Below are positions 26,186 through 34,430 of a stretch of 64,000 bases of DNA, in pieces. Each line of letters begins with the position of its first letter. The stretch's first letter is position 1. Made by a program: the position numbers and the translations under genes. The notes below the pieces were generated by a model, which was not told the DNA's origin, did no database searches, and was given only the letters and a program-made list of their open reading frames with translations. Source of the stretch: CAYYJR01 sp964472305 (GTDB taxonomy: Bacteria > Armatimonadota > Hebobacteria > CAIYQO01); the NCBI GenBank assembly GCA_964472305.1, contig CAYYJR010000005.1, positions 124,001-188,000 on the forward strand, given 5' to 3'.

Positions 26186-27637
26186 TTACCCCTTGATCAC
26201 TCCCAACGGTACGGTGCGGGCGACTTTGCGGGCGATGCCGGCGGTGTGCATCACGTTCACGACACGCGTGACGTCTTTGTAGGCTTCCGGGGCTTCCTCC
26301 GCCAGGCCTTCCCAACTGCCGCCGTGTACGATGATCCCTTCGCTGCGCAGGCGTGCTTGCAGGTCTTTGCCTTTGAGCAGCTTCGTGGCGGCGGAGCGGC
26401 TCATGGCACGGCCCGCGCCGTGGCAGGCACTGCCGAACGACTGCTCCATTGCCGCCTGCGTCCCCACCAGGATATACGATTCCGTGCCCATATCACCGGG
26501 CACCAGCACCGGCTGGCCGACTGAGCGATATTCCGCCGGTACGGACGGTTGTCCCGGTCCGAAGGCGCGGGTGGCGCCTTTTCGATGCACGATCACCGCG
26601 GTTTCTTTACCATCGATCCTGTAGTGTTCGCGCTTGACGATGTTATGCGCCACGTCATACAGCATGCTGAGCGCCAGGCGTTTGTTGTGTCCCGCCAGCA
26701 CACGGCTGAGCGCCTGGCGCGTGCGGTTTGCGAGCACCTGGCGGTTGGCCCAGGCGAAATTGGCCGCGCAGGCCATCGCGCCGAAATACGCCTGCCCCTC
26801 CCGCGAACGGAACGGCGCGCACACCAACTCGCGATCGGGCACGGTTATGCCATAATCGCGCATCGGCTGTTGAAAACTCTTTACGTAATCGGTGCACACC
26901 TGGTGACCGAGTCCGCGTGATCCGGTATGAATCCACACCACGAGTTGTCCGGCAAACAAGCCGAACGTCTCCGCGACTTGCGCGTCGAAAATTTCCGCCA
27001 CTTGGCCAACCTCGACAAAGTGGTTGCCGGAGCCCAGCGTGCCTAACTGGTCGTGCCCACGCGACTTTGCCGCCGCGCTCACCATCGCGGAATCGGCGCC
27101 GGCCATGCTGCCGCCTTCCTCGGTATGCTCGACATCCCCCGCTTCGCCATAGCCTCGCTCAATGGCCCAGGCGGCGCCGCGCGTCAGCACGGCATCCATG
27201 TCCGCGTCCGACAGGCGAATGTCCCCCGCGCGCCCGGTGCCGCTCGGTATGGCATGAAAGAGCGCCTCCACCATCTCCGGCATATATGCGCGCACCTCGC
27301 CGGCGGTCAAGTCACCGCGCAGCAGGCGCACGCCGCAGTTGATATCGTAGCCGGTCGCCCCCGGTGAGATTATGCCGGTAACCTCGTCCACTGGTACCAC
27401 ACCGCCAATGGGTGGGCCGTAGCCCTGGTGAATGTCGGGCATCGCCAGCGCATAACGCACCACGCCGGGCAGCATGGCGGTGTTGATGAGCTGCTCTGTC
27501 GCCTTGTCGTGCAGCGCCGCTTCCAGAATCGTTTCATCGGCGTAGATGCGCGCGGGCACCCGCATGCCTTCCCGATACGAACGAGGAATCTCGTAAAGGT
27601 ACGGCTCCAACCGTATGATATCTTTGCGTGTAACCAT
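26186..27637 (-). CDS. rtcB: RNA-splicing ligase RtcB
   Basis: Joins 2',3'-cyclic phosphate (or 3'-phosphate) and 5'-OH RNA ends using GTP and Mn2+, for RNA repair or tRNA splicing. The 483-residue protein has the family motifs in order: PDIHQGYGPPIGGV, SPGATGYDINCGVRLL with the metal-binding Cys, GTLGSGNHFVEV, HRKGATRAFGPG with the histidine that carries guanylate, and GSACHGAGRAMSR. The ATG at 27637 is only 6 nt downstream of a perfect TATAAT, which suggests a leaderless mRNA; a longer frame to 27679 would start upstream of that -10. Archease, its activating partner, is encoded 0.7 kb upstream in the same orientation but separated by an opposite small gene. Confidence 0.96.
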   Translation of the reverse strand: MVTRKDIIRLEPYLYEIPRSYREGMRVPARIYADETILEAALHDKATEQLINTAMLPGVVRYALAMPDIHQGYGPPIGGVVPVDEVTGIISPGATGYDINCGVRLLRGDLTAGEVRAYMPEMVEALFHAIPSGTGRAGDIRLSDADMDAVLTRGAAWAIERGYGEAGDVEHTEEGGSMAGADSAMVSAAAKSRGHDQLGTLGSGNHFVEVGQVAEIFDAQVAETFGLFAGQLVVWIHTGSRGLGHQVCTDYVKSFQQPMRDYGITVPDRELVCAPFRSREGQAYFGAMACAANFAWANRQVLANRTRQALSRVLAGHNKRLALSMLYDVAHNIVKREHYRIDGKETAVIVHRKGATRAFGPGQPSVPAEYRSVGQPVLVPGDMGTESYILVGTQAAMEQSFGSACHGAGRAMSRSAATKLLKGKDLQARLRSEGIIVHGGSWEGLAEEAPEAYKDVTRVVNVMHTAGIARKVARTVPLGVIKG

Positions 27638-27643
27638 GCACGC

Positions 27644-27649
27644 ATTATA
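27644..27649 (-). promoter_or_regulatory. Perfect -10 box 6 nt from the rtcB start codon
   Basis: Minus-strand TATAAT at 27649-27644 with a poor -35 (TGGAAG at 18-bp spacing). The expected start site coincides with the A of the rtcB ATG, predicting leaderless transcription. No Shine-Dalgarno sequence precedes that ATG. Confidence 0.55.
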
Positions 27650-27737
27650 CCGGATTGCTCGTAGCGACTTCCACACCATCTCCGGCGTTTTACGTGCGCC
27701 GGGACGGGGATGTTCACAGGGAACGGAGGAATCCGAA

Positions 27738-28184
27738 ATGGATGAGCGTCAAGCGAGCAGTGCGATGGGGCCGTCCTCCGAGCCTGGTGACGCGCATCCG
27801 GCGCCTGCCGACCAGGCACAGGGATTAGGCGGTATCGGCACGGAAGGCAAACCCGGCCCGCCGGAAGGCGGCACCGAACCGCAACTGCCCCACCTGGAGC
27901 GCCCGGTGCCGGAACGCCTGAAACGGTTGGCGGCACGAGCAATGCAACGGGCGAAGATGCAGGAAGAAGCCGGTCAGAAAGGCATGCTGCGCGCCGCGGA
28001 TCAACGGGCAATGACCGAGACGCCGCCGACGGCCATCCCGGCGACCGGGAATATGCGCCAGGGTGAGGCCGAAGCCGCGGGTGGAACGCTTCGCGACATC
28101 GCGACGGACGGCCTGCCGCCACAGCATCTTAAGGTAGACGGCGCGCCGATAGACAGTCGAAAGCAGCGCAAAGGGAAAACGTAG
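27738..28184 (+). CDS. Small Pro/Gly-rich protein of unknown function
   Basis: I do not recognise this 148-residue protein. It begins MDERQASSAMGPSSEPGD and is rich in Pro, Gly, Ala, Glu and Gln, with one helical charged stretch (RPVPERLKRLAARAMQRAKM, about residues 55-75) and a basic C-terminus (SRKQRKGKT). No membrane segment or signal peptide; it is probably largely disordered. GGAGG lies 8 nt before the ATG, which supports translation. It is divergent from rtcB and convergent with the archease gene, an odd position between two functional partners. It may be a lineage-specific gene; a role with RtcB is only suggested by location. Confidence 0.6.
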   Translation: MDERQASSAMGPSSEPGDAHPAPADQAQGLGGIGTEGKPGPPEGGTEPQLPHLERPVPERLKRLAARAMQRAKMQEEAGQKGMLRAADQRAMTETPPTAIPATGNMRQGEAEAAGGTLRDIATDGLPPQHLKVDGAPIDSRKQRKGKT

Positions 28185-28295
28185 TCGGTTGATGGCAGCA
28201 TGCGTGGTGCGGTGGCAATACACAACCGCGTCGCGGGAACGAGCAGGGAAAGCAGTTCAGGAAGTCGCGCCACCGGGGTGGACACGGTCAGTCCG

Positions 28296-28703
28296 TCACA
28301 CGTCAAAAATGATATTGGCTTCCAGACCCGCGTCGGTGGGGTAGATGCTCAATTCGTGATACGTCGCGGCTTTGATGGTGCGGTGTTTCACGGTGACAGC
28401 GCCGCCGTGGACGACGGCGCGCAACTCGGTGTCAGAGAATGCAGTGATCTCGAAGCAGGCATACGTTTCCTGGTTCACCTCGTGTAAAAAGATCAACTGA
28501 TTCAGCCAGTCTACCAGCAGACCTTCCATGTCGATGGATTCGACCACCACCTGGCGGGTGCGGTCAATGCGCTCCGGCGCGGGGGAGATCATGTCGAACA
28601 GCGCGCCGGCGGCATGGGCGAACAGGTCCGGGAGATCGTTTCCCCAGACCCGTATCGCCAGGTCAGCGGTATGCGGTATGCATTCGTAATAGCGTTTCGG
28701 CAT
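28296..28703 (-). CDS. Archease
   Basis: Small protein of 135 residues that speeds guanylylation and turnover of RtcB RNA ligase. The signature is YYECIPHTADLAIRVWGNDL at the N-terminus, followed by LFAHAAGALFDMI, LLVDWLNQLIFLHEV and a C-terminal acidic-metal region ending in YPTDAGLEANIIFDV. Family length is 130-150, so it is complete. The ATG at 28703 is preferred to 28727 because it aligns with the family start. It begins 29 bp after the metG stop in the same orientation, so it is probably co-transcribed with metG. Confidence 0.93.
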   Translation of the reverse strand: MPKRYYECIPHTADLAIRVWGNDLPDLFAHAAGALFDMISPAPERIDRTRQVVVESIDMEGLLVDWLNQLIFLHEVNQETYACFEITAFSDTELRAVVHGGAVTVKHRTIKAATYHELSIYPTDAGLEANIIFDV

Positions 28704-28732
28704 GGTTGTGTCCCGTGGCCGGTCCATCGACC

Positions 28733-30682
28733 TTAACGTACTTTATTGCCGTTGGGCACCGGTTTGTCCGGAGAGAGCACAGCCATGCCCGCCTCACCCA
28801 TGTCGGCTGCGAGCAGCATGCCTTGCGACAACTCGCCGCGCAGCTTGGCCGGCTGCAGGTTGGCCACCACCACAATCTGGCGTCCCACCAGCGTTTCCGG
28901 CGGGTAGACCAGCGCAATGCCGGCGATGATCTGGCGTGGTTCCGCTTCGCCAATATCGACCTTCAATTTCAACAGCTTGTCGGCCTTAGGCACGCACTCG
29001 GCGCTGATCACCGTGCCGACCTTCAACTGCACCTTGGTGAAATCATCGATAGTGATCAATGCCGCTGGCGGCGCTGATGGTTCCGCGGGCGTGACGGACG
29101 GCGTCGCGGCGGGTACAGCTTCCGCCGTCTCCTGGATACGCGGAAAAATTGGGCCGGCAAGATGCGTTTCCGATCCGGCGCGCAACTCGCCCCACACCAG
29201 CGCCGACCACATCCATTCCGGGTGCTCCCAGCCGATCTGGTGGGCGATCTGCTCCGCCACCGCGGGCATGAACGGGCGGAGCAGCACCGCGGCGAAACGC
29301 AGCCCTTCGGCAAGCGTATACATTACCGCGTCCACCTCCGCCTTCTTGCCTTCCTTTTGCAGCCGCCAGGGTGCATTTTCCTCGATATAGCGATTGAGGA
29401 AGCTAAGGAACTCGTTGATGGCCTTGAGCGCATCCATGTAATTCACCACGCGCCCTGCCAGATAGTTCTCTACCAGCTTGGCGGCGTGCAGTGCTTCCGG
29501 CAGCATATCCACCGGTGCCGGAATTTTGCCGCCGCAGTAGCGACCGATCATCGTTACCGTGCGGTTGACCAGGTTGCCGAGATCGTTGGCGAGATCGCTG
29601 TTGTAACGGCGGAAGACCGCTTCCATCGAGAAATCGCCGTCCGCGCCGAACGGCATTTCGCGCAGCAGGAAGTAGCGCAGCGTGTCGACCGCGACATCCA
29701 GGCTCGCGCCGGAGGCATCCACCACCTCCTGTGCCAGGTCGATGGGATTAATGCGGAATCCTTTGCCGCTGTGCTTGGATTTGCTGATTTTCTCGCCACC
29801 GATGGTCCAGTAGCCGTGCGCCACCACTGTCTCCGGCAACGGCAGTCCGCCCGCCATCAGCATCGCCGGCCACAACGTAGCGTGGAAACGAGTGAAGATA
29901 TCCTTGCCCACGATGTGCGCATCCGCCGGCCACCAGTCCGCGAATTTCTGCATGTCGAGTGGGAAGCCGGCTACCGAGATGTAGTTGATGAGCGCGTCAT
30001 ACCAGACATAAATCACCAAACCCGCCGAGTTGGGCAGCGCGGAAGGCACCGGAATGCCCCAATCGGACTGTCGTGTGATGTTGACATCGCGCAGGCCGCT
30101 GTTCAGGAATGACACCACTTCGTTTTTGCGAAAATCCGGCTGCAGCCAGTCGGGATGCGCTTCGATGTAATCCAGGAGCGGCTTGGTGTATTTGCTCAGC
30201 CGGAAGAAATACCCCGGCTCCTTCATCCACTCGACGGGACGCCCGCACTCCGGACAGTTGCCATCTACAAGTTGCCCTTCCAGGAAGTGCGTCTCACAGG
30301 GAATGCAATACCAGCCCTCATATTCCGAGTAATAGACATCCCCCCGCTCGTAGAGCAGTTCGATCAGACGCTGGACGGCGGCAATATGCCGTGGCTCGGT
30401 GGTGCGGAGAAAATCGTCATATTCGACATGCATCCGCTGCCACGTTTCTTTGAACGCCGCGGCCATCACATCGACGTACTGCTTCGGATCTTCGCCTTTC
30501 TGCAGGGCGACGCGGGCGACCTTCGTCGCGTTCTCGTCGGTTCCCGTGGAAAACAGCACGCGATCGCCCATCATGCGGTGAAATCGCGCCACAACGTCGG
30601 AGGCGACGGTCGGGTACGCGGTGCCGATGTGCGGCACGTCGTTGACGTAATAGATCGGGGTGGTGACGAAGTATTTGCCCAC
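28733..30682 (-). CDS. metG: Methionyl-tRNA synthetase with C-terminal tRNA-binding domain
   Basis: Charges tRNA-Met. The 649-residue enzyme starts with YFVTTPIYYVNDVPHIGTAY (HIGH motif as HIGT), has a zinc-type knuckle region (CIPCETHF and CPECGRP), the class I KMSKS loop as KISKSKHSGK, the helical anticodon-binding domain, and from about residue 540 an OB-fold tRNA-binding domain (DFTKVQLKVGTVI, NLQPAKLRGELSQGMLLAA) after a Pro/Ala-rich linker. The start is GTG at 30682 with GAGGAG 5 nt upstream. A 9-bp dyad lies in its leader. Archease follows in the same transcript. Confidence 0.97.
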   Translation of the reverse strand: MGKYFVTTPIYYVNDVPHIGTAYPTVASDVVARFHRMMGDRVLFSTGTDENATKVARVALQKGEDPKQYVDVMAAAFKETWQRMHVEYDDFLRTTEPRHIAAVQRLIELLYERGDVYYSEYEGWYCIPCETHFLEGQLVDGNCPECGRPVEWMKEPGYFFRLSKYTKPLLDYIEAHPDWLQPDFRKNEVVSFLNSGLRDVNITRQSDWGIPVPSALPNSAGLVIYVWYDALINYISVAGFPLDMQKFADWWPADAHIVGKDIFTRFHATLWPAMLMAGGLPLPETVVAHGYWTIGGEKISKSKHSGKGFRINPIDLAQEVVDASGASLDVAVDTLRYFLLREMPFGADGDFSMEAVFRRYNSDLANDLGNLVNRTVTMIGRYCGGKIPAPVDMLPEALHAAKLVENYLAGRVVNYMDALKAINEFLSFLNRYIEENAPWRLQKEGKKAEVDAVMYTLAEGLRFAAVLLRPFMPAVAEQIAHQIGWEHPEWMWSALVWGELRAGSETHLAGPIFPRIQETAEAVPAATPSVTPAEPSAPPAALITIDDFTKVQLKVGTVISAECVPKADKLLKLKVDIGEAEPRQIIAGIALVYPPETLVGRQIVVVANLQPAKLRGELSQGMLLAADMGEAGMAVLSPDKPVPNGNKVR

Positions 30683-30695
30683 GGAATCTCCTCAA

Positions 30696-30720
30696 CGGAA
30701 ACGGATGCATGCCGTTTCCG
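30696..30720. promoter_or_regulatory. 9-bp dyad in the metG leader
   Basis: CGGAAACGG (30696-30704) and CCGTTTCCG (30712-30720) flank a 7-nt ATGCATG centre, 14 bp upstream of the metG GTG. It could be an operator or a leader hairpin; no T-box features are seen. Confidence 0.4.
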
Positions 30721-30948
30721 GATTGCAGCAATGCAACGGAACCTATTGTATCAAAAAAACCGCGACGGCGGGAGAGATGCAGCAATTACGCTTATGTTGC
30801 GGATGGCATGACACAATCCGCGATTCATATTCCTGCGTTCGTTGCTCGGTACTGTTCGGTCTATGCTCCATCGCGTGGCGTGACAGCGCCGAATTATGGG
30901 AATAACGGGTGTTATCTGACTGGCGCATGGTCAAGGAGATTCAACGTC

Positions 30949-33636
30949 ATGGTATCCCGCGTTTCACTTCGGCTGTTTCCCCTGCTGCTCGCACTGTGCC
31001 TGGCGCTCGCGGCGTACGGTGCCGACGTGCAGCAGACGGTACTGCCCAATGGATTGAAGGTACTCATCAAGGAGGTGCATGCCGCCCCGGTGGTAGCGGT
31101 GGATATGTGGTACAAAGTTGGTTCGCGCAACGAGCGTCCAGGCCTGACCGGCGCGTCACACTTGTTGGAACATATGACATATAAAGGCACGCGCGAGTTC
31201 GGCAAGGAGGAGATGAAGACGCTGGCGAAGCGCAACGGCGCCCTCGACAACGGCGCCACATATTACGATTACACCCATTATTACACCACCATTGCCAGCG
31301 ACCGGCTGGAACTGCCGTTGCGCATCGAAGCCAGTCGCATGCGCTCCGCGCTGATTCGCCAGCAGGACCTGGATTCCGAGCGGGTGGTGGTCCGGTCGGA
31401 GTTGGAGGGACGTGAGAACTCACCAGGATCGCTGCTGTTCACCGCGGTAATGGCGACGGCCTTTCAGGCGCACCCGTACCACTGGCCGGTCGTCGGTTGG
31501 CGAGCAGATGTCGAGCACGTGACCGCCGACCAATTGCGTGAGTATTACCGCACCTATTATGTGCCCAACAACGCGACGCTGGTGATTGTAGGCGATGTGA
31601 CGGCCGCAAACACGCTGGCGCTGGTGCGGAAATATTTTGCCGGCATCAAGCGCGGCCCGGTCCCCCCGCAATGGACGACGCCGGAGTCCGTCCAGCGCGG
31701 TGAACGGCGCGTGGTGGTGCGGCGCCAGGGGCAGGTGCCCATTGAGCAGGTCGCGTGGCATATTCCCGCAATCACCCATGCGGATATCCCGGCGCTGCTG
31801 ATGCTCGAACAAATTCTCGGCAGCGGGCGCACCTCGCGCGTTTATCGCGCCATTGTCGAACAGAAGCTGGGGGTGAGCGCGTGGGCTGGATCAATGGCGT
31901 TGCGCGATGCGGGCATCTTCGTGGCCGGCGGCGCCGCCGGTCCCGGACAGTCGCTGCAACCACTGGAAGATGCGCTGTTCGCCGAGGTGGAGCGCATCAA
32001 AACGGCGCCGCCCACCGCGACGGAGATGGCACGCGGACTGCGCCAGGCGGAAGCCTCCTTTATCTTCGCCCGCGACAGCGTGACCGAGCAAGCCAATCAA
32101 CTCGGTGAATATGAGACGACCACCGGCGATTGGCGCATGGTGGAGCGACTGCCGGAACTGTTGCGTAAGGTGACGGCTGACGATGTCTCGCGGGTAGCAA
32201 CAACCTACCTGACGCAGGACAACCGCACTATCGGCATCTTCCAGCCCACCACGCAAGGCGCGAAGAAGGAAGTCGGCGGGATGCCCGGTCCGGCCAGATA
32301 TCGTGCGCCGGGTGCGGTGGAGCAGATCGCGTTCGGCAAACCGCACCCGCCCACCGACGTTACGCCAGTCGCCGCCACCCCGGTGAAGCGCGAGCGGTTC
32401 GTACTGCCGAACGGCCTGGTGCTGATCGTGCAGGAGAACCACGCCAATTCGACGGTGGCGGTGCGCGCGAATCTGAAGGCCGGCAAGGCGTACGATCTGG
32501 CCGGCAAAACGGGACTGGCCGACATGACCGCCAATTTGCTGGATCGCGGCACCACCATGCGCACCTCGCAACAGATTGCGGAGGAGCTGGAAGGCGCGGC
32601 GGCGGATATCTCGACTGGCACCGGTTGGGAAACAGTGGGCATCCGCGGCAAAGCATTAAGCGGCGATACGGAATTGCTGGTACGCAACATGGCCGACCAG
32701 ATTCGTCACGCTACCTTCCCCGCCGACGAGGTGGAGAAGATGCGCGAGCAGATGCTGGCGGGACTGGCGATGGACCGCGACCAGCCGGAAGAGAACGCCT
32801 ACCGCACCTTCTATCGTGCGGTGTTGCCCGTCGGGTACCCATATCGACTGGCCTCGTTCGAAGAAGAGGAAAGCGGATTAAAGGCAATCACCCGCGAAGA
32901 TTTGCTGGCGTTTTACCACGCCCGTTACACGCCGCACACCATGATGATGGCGATTGTCGGTGATGTGAAGGTCAACGACGTTCGAACGATGGTGGAACGA
33001 TATTTTGGTGACTGGCAAGGGCCAGAGGGAACGCCGCTGACGTTCACCCCACTCGGCGCGGAGAAAGCCGAAAAAATCGTGACACCAATTCCGGATAAAT
33101 CCCAGGTCGATATTTTTATCGGACATCCAGGCGGATTACGCCGCGCGGATCCCCAATATTTCGCGGCTGAGATCATGAATATGATCCTGGGCGGCGGTGG
33201 GGCGTTAAACAGCCGCCTGGGTGATGAAGTGCGCGATAAGCACGGGCTGGCGTATTCGATCCACAGTGCATTCCATGCCTCCACCGGCGCGGGTCCGTGG
33301 TATGTCATGCTCGGTGTGAATCCGGAGAATACCGACAAGGCCGTCGCGCTGGTGAAACAGGAGATTACCCGCATGCATGACCAGGGCGCCACCCAGCAGG
33401 AGGTGGACGATGCTATCGCCTTCCTGACCGGGGCACATGCCATCACGCTGGAAACCAACGCCGCCATCGCCGGCGAGTTGATGGACGCGGAATATTTCCA
33501 GTTGGGGCTGGATTACCCCGAACGGGTCAATGCGCGCTACCGCGCCGTCACCCGCGCACAGGTGAATGATGCTGCGCGCACATTGTTGCACCCGGAGCGA
33601 CTCACTGTCTCCATTGCCGGTTCATACGGTCTCTAA
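30949..33636 (+). CDS. Tandem M16-family zinc metallopeptidase (fused active and inactive halves)
   Basis: An exported 895-residue protein: signal peptide (VSRVSLRLFPLLLALCLALA), then two M16 repeats. The first has the inverted zinc motif HLLEH (residues 71-75) and the downstream glutamate region RVVVRSELEGREN, so it is catalytic. The second starts near residue 480 (RERFVLPNGLVLIVQENHA), has GLADMTANLLDRGT where the zinc motif would be, so it is inactive, but keeps the arginine/tyrosine region LNSRLGDEVRDKHGLAYSIH. Many bacteria encode these halves as two adjacent genes; here they are fused. ATG at 30949 has AGGAG 10 nt upstream. Likely a periplasmic peptidase that degrades small peptides. 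Confidence 0.93.
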   Translation: MVSRVSLRLFPLLLALCLALAAYGADVQQTVLPNGLKVLIKEVHAAPVVAVDMWYKVGSRNERPGLTGASHLLEHMTYKGTREFGKEEMKTLAKRNGALDNGATYYDYTHYYTTIASDRLELPLRIEASRMRSALIRQQDLDSERVVVRSELEGRENSPGSLLFTAVMATAFQAHPYHWPVVGWRADVEHVTADQLREYYRTYYVPNNATLVIVGDVTAANTLALVRKYFAGIKRGPVPPQWTTPESVQRGERRVVVRRQGQVPIEQVAWHIPAITHADIPALLMLEQILGSGRTSRVYRAIVEQKLGVSAWAGSMALRDAGIFVAGGAAGPGQSLQPLEDALFAEVERIKTAPPTATEMARGLRQAEASFIFARDSVTEQANQLGEYETTTGDWRMVERLPELLRKVTADDVSRVATTYLTQDNRTIGIFQPTTQGAKKEVGGMPGPARYRAPGAVEQIAFGKPHPPTDVTPVAATPVKRERFVLPNGLVLIVQENHANSTVAVRANLKAGKAYDLAGKTGLADMTANLLDRGTTMRTSQQIAEELEGAAADISTGTGWETVGIRGKALSGDTELLVRNMADQIRHATFPADEVEKMREQMLAGLAMDRDQPEENAYRTFYRAVLPVGYPYRLASFEEEESGLKAITREDLLAFYHARYTPHTMMMAIVGDVKVNDVRTMVERYFGDWQGPEGTPLTFTPLGAEKAEKIVTPIPDKSQVDIFIGHPGGLRRADPQYFAAEIMNMILGGGGALNSRLGDEVRDKHGLAYSIHSAFHASTGAGPWYVMLGVNPENTDKAVALVKQEITRMHDQGATQQEVDDAIAFLTGAHAITLETNAAIAGELMDAEYFQLGLDYPERVNARYRAVTRAQVNDAARTLLHPERLTVSIAGSYGL

Positions 33637-33654
33637 TTTTTCAAAGGCAACACG

Positions 33655-34236
33655 ATGCAACGATTGCTGATTAGCGGACTGATGTTCGCGTCGATGGATT
33701 TGGATTCCTGGGCGGTACATTGGTGACGCGGCTGTTCATCAAGGCGCCCATACCGCCGCATGCCAACCTGCGCCTGGAAGATCTATATCGGCGGCATGCA
33801 AAGGCGGAAGTCTCTCGTAGCGCGGGAATTGTTGATCCTGTAATAGAGCGAACTGGTGACGACTGAGATCAAAGCCTGTGGGCAGGCGGTGCGCGCCATC
33901 ACCGGCAAGGCGCCGCACCTATTTCGTCCACCCGGCGGCAACTACGATCACCTGGTGGCGATGACGGCGGATATGCTGGGATATACCATGGTGCTGTGGA
34001 CGGACGATCCCGGCGATTTCAAAACATCCGACATCGCGGTGGTACGTCGGCGCTTGCTGGCACCTGCCGCCAATGGCGGCGTATTGCTGGTGCACGACGG
34101 CATCGAGCAAACCTTGCAGGTGCTGCCCGCTGTCATTACCACACTGCGCAAACGAGGTTCTACCTTCGTTACCATCGACGAGATGCTCGCGCATCGATCT
34201 ATCCTATCACCCACATCACTTGCGCGTCGCGGATAA
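33655..34236 (+). pseudogene. Truncated polysaccharide deacetylase (NodB-like) remnant
   Basis: Only the second half of a NodB-type deacetylase is intact: from GTG 33856, TTEIKACGQAVRAITGKAP then LFRPPGGNYDH (motif 3), MVLWTDDPGDF and GGVLLVHDGIEQT (motif 5) are family text. The catalytic TFDDGP and the zinc-binding HTxxH blocks are missing. Upstream, 33655-33855 contains short broken frames, one with PPHANLRLEDLYRR, which could be the ruined motif 2 region. It follows the M16 gene in the same direction. The 126-residue piece alone should not be active. Assembly error is possible but the upstream sequence has stops in all frames. Confidence 0.75.
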
Positions 34237-34308
34237 TCAATATTGTCCAAAGGCGGCCCGGCGATACACGCGGCTTGACTGACGCACGCATAAACTTGCC
34301 GGCCTTTC

Positions 34309-34338
34309 TTGACAATCTGCCGCGTGGACGTATATTCT
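34309..34338 (+). promoter_or_regulatory. Predicted promoter upstream of purA
   Basis: Perfect TTGACA (34309-34314) with TATTCT (34333-34338) at 18-bp spacing, or TATATT (34331-34336) at 16 bp. It lies upstream of the leader hairpin and of the purA GTG. Confidence 0.65.
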
Positions 34339-34356
34339 ATGCTGTAACTGCGAGTG

Positions 34357-34395
34357 AGGATGTTGGGCGGTTACGATCACCCAGCATCCTTTTTT
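34357..34395 (+). terminator. Intrinsic terminator-like hairpin in the purA leader (possible attenuator)
   Basis: AGGATGTTGGG (34357-34367) pairs with CCCAGCATCCT (34380-34390) as 11 bp with one G-U pair; loop 12 nt; six T at 34390-34395. It is located between the predicted purA promoter and the GTG at 34431. It either ends transcription from the upstream remnant or attenuates purA. Confidence 0.75.
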
Positions 34396-34430
34396 GTGTC
34401 TCTGCCGATACGACTGCCGGAGGAGAGGCT

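Noticed and set aside
33655..33726. Short frame after the M16 gene as a real small gene
   Set aside because: The 23-residue product has no ribosome site of note and lies in what looks like the ruined 5' part of the deacetylase.
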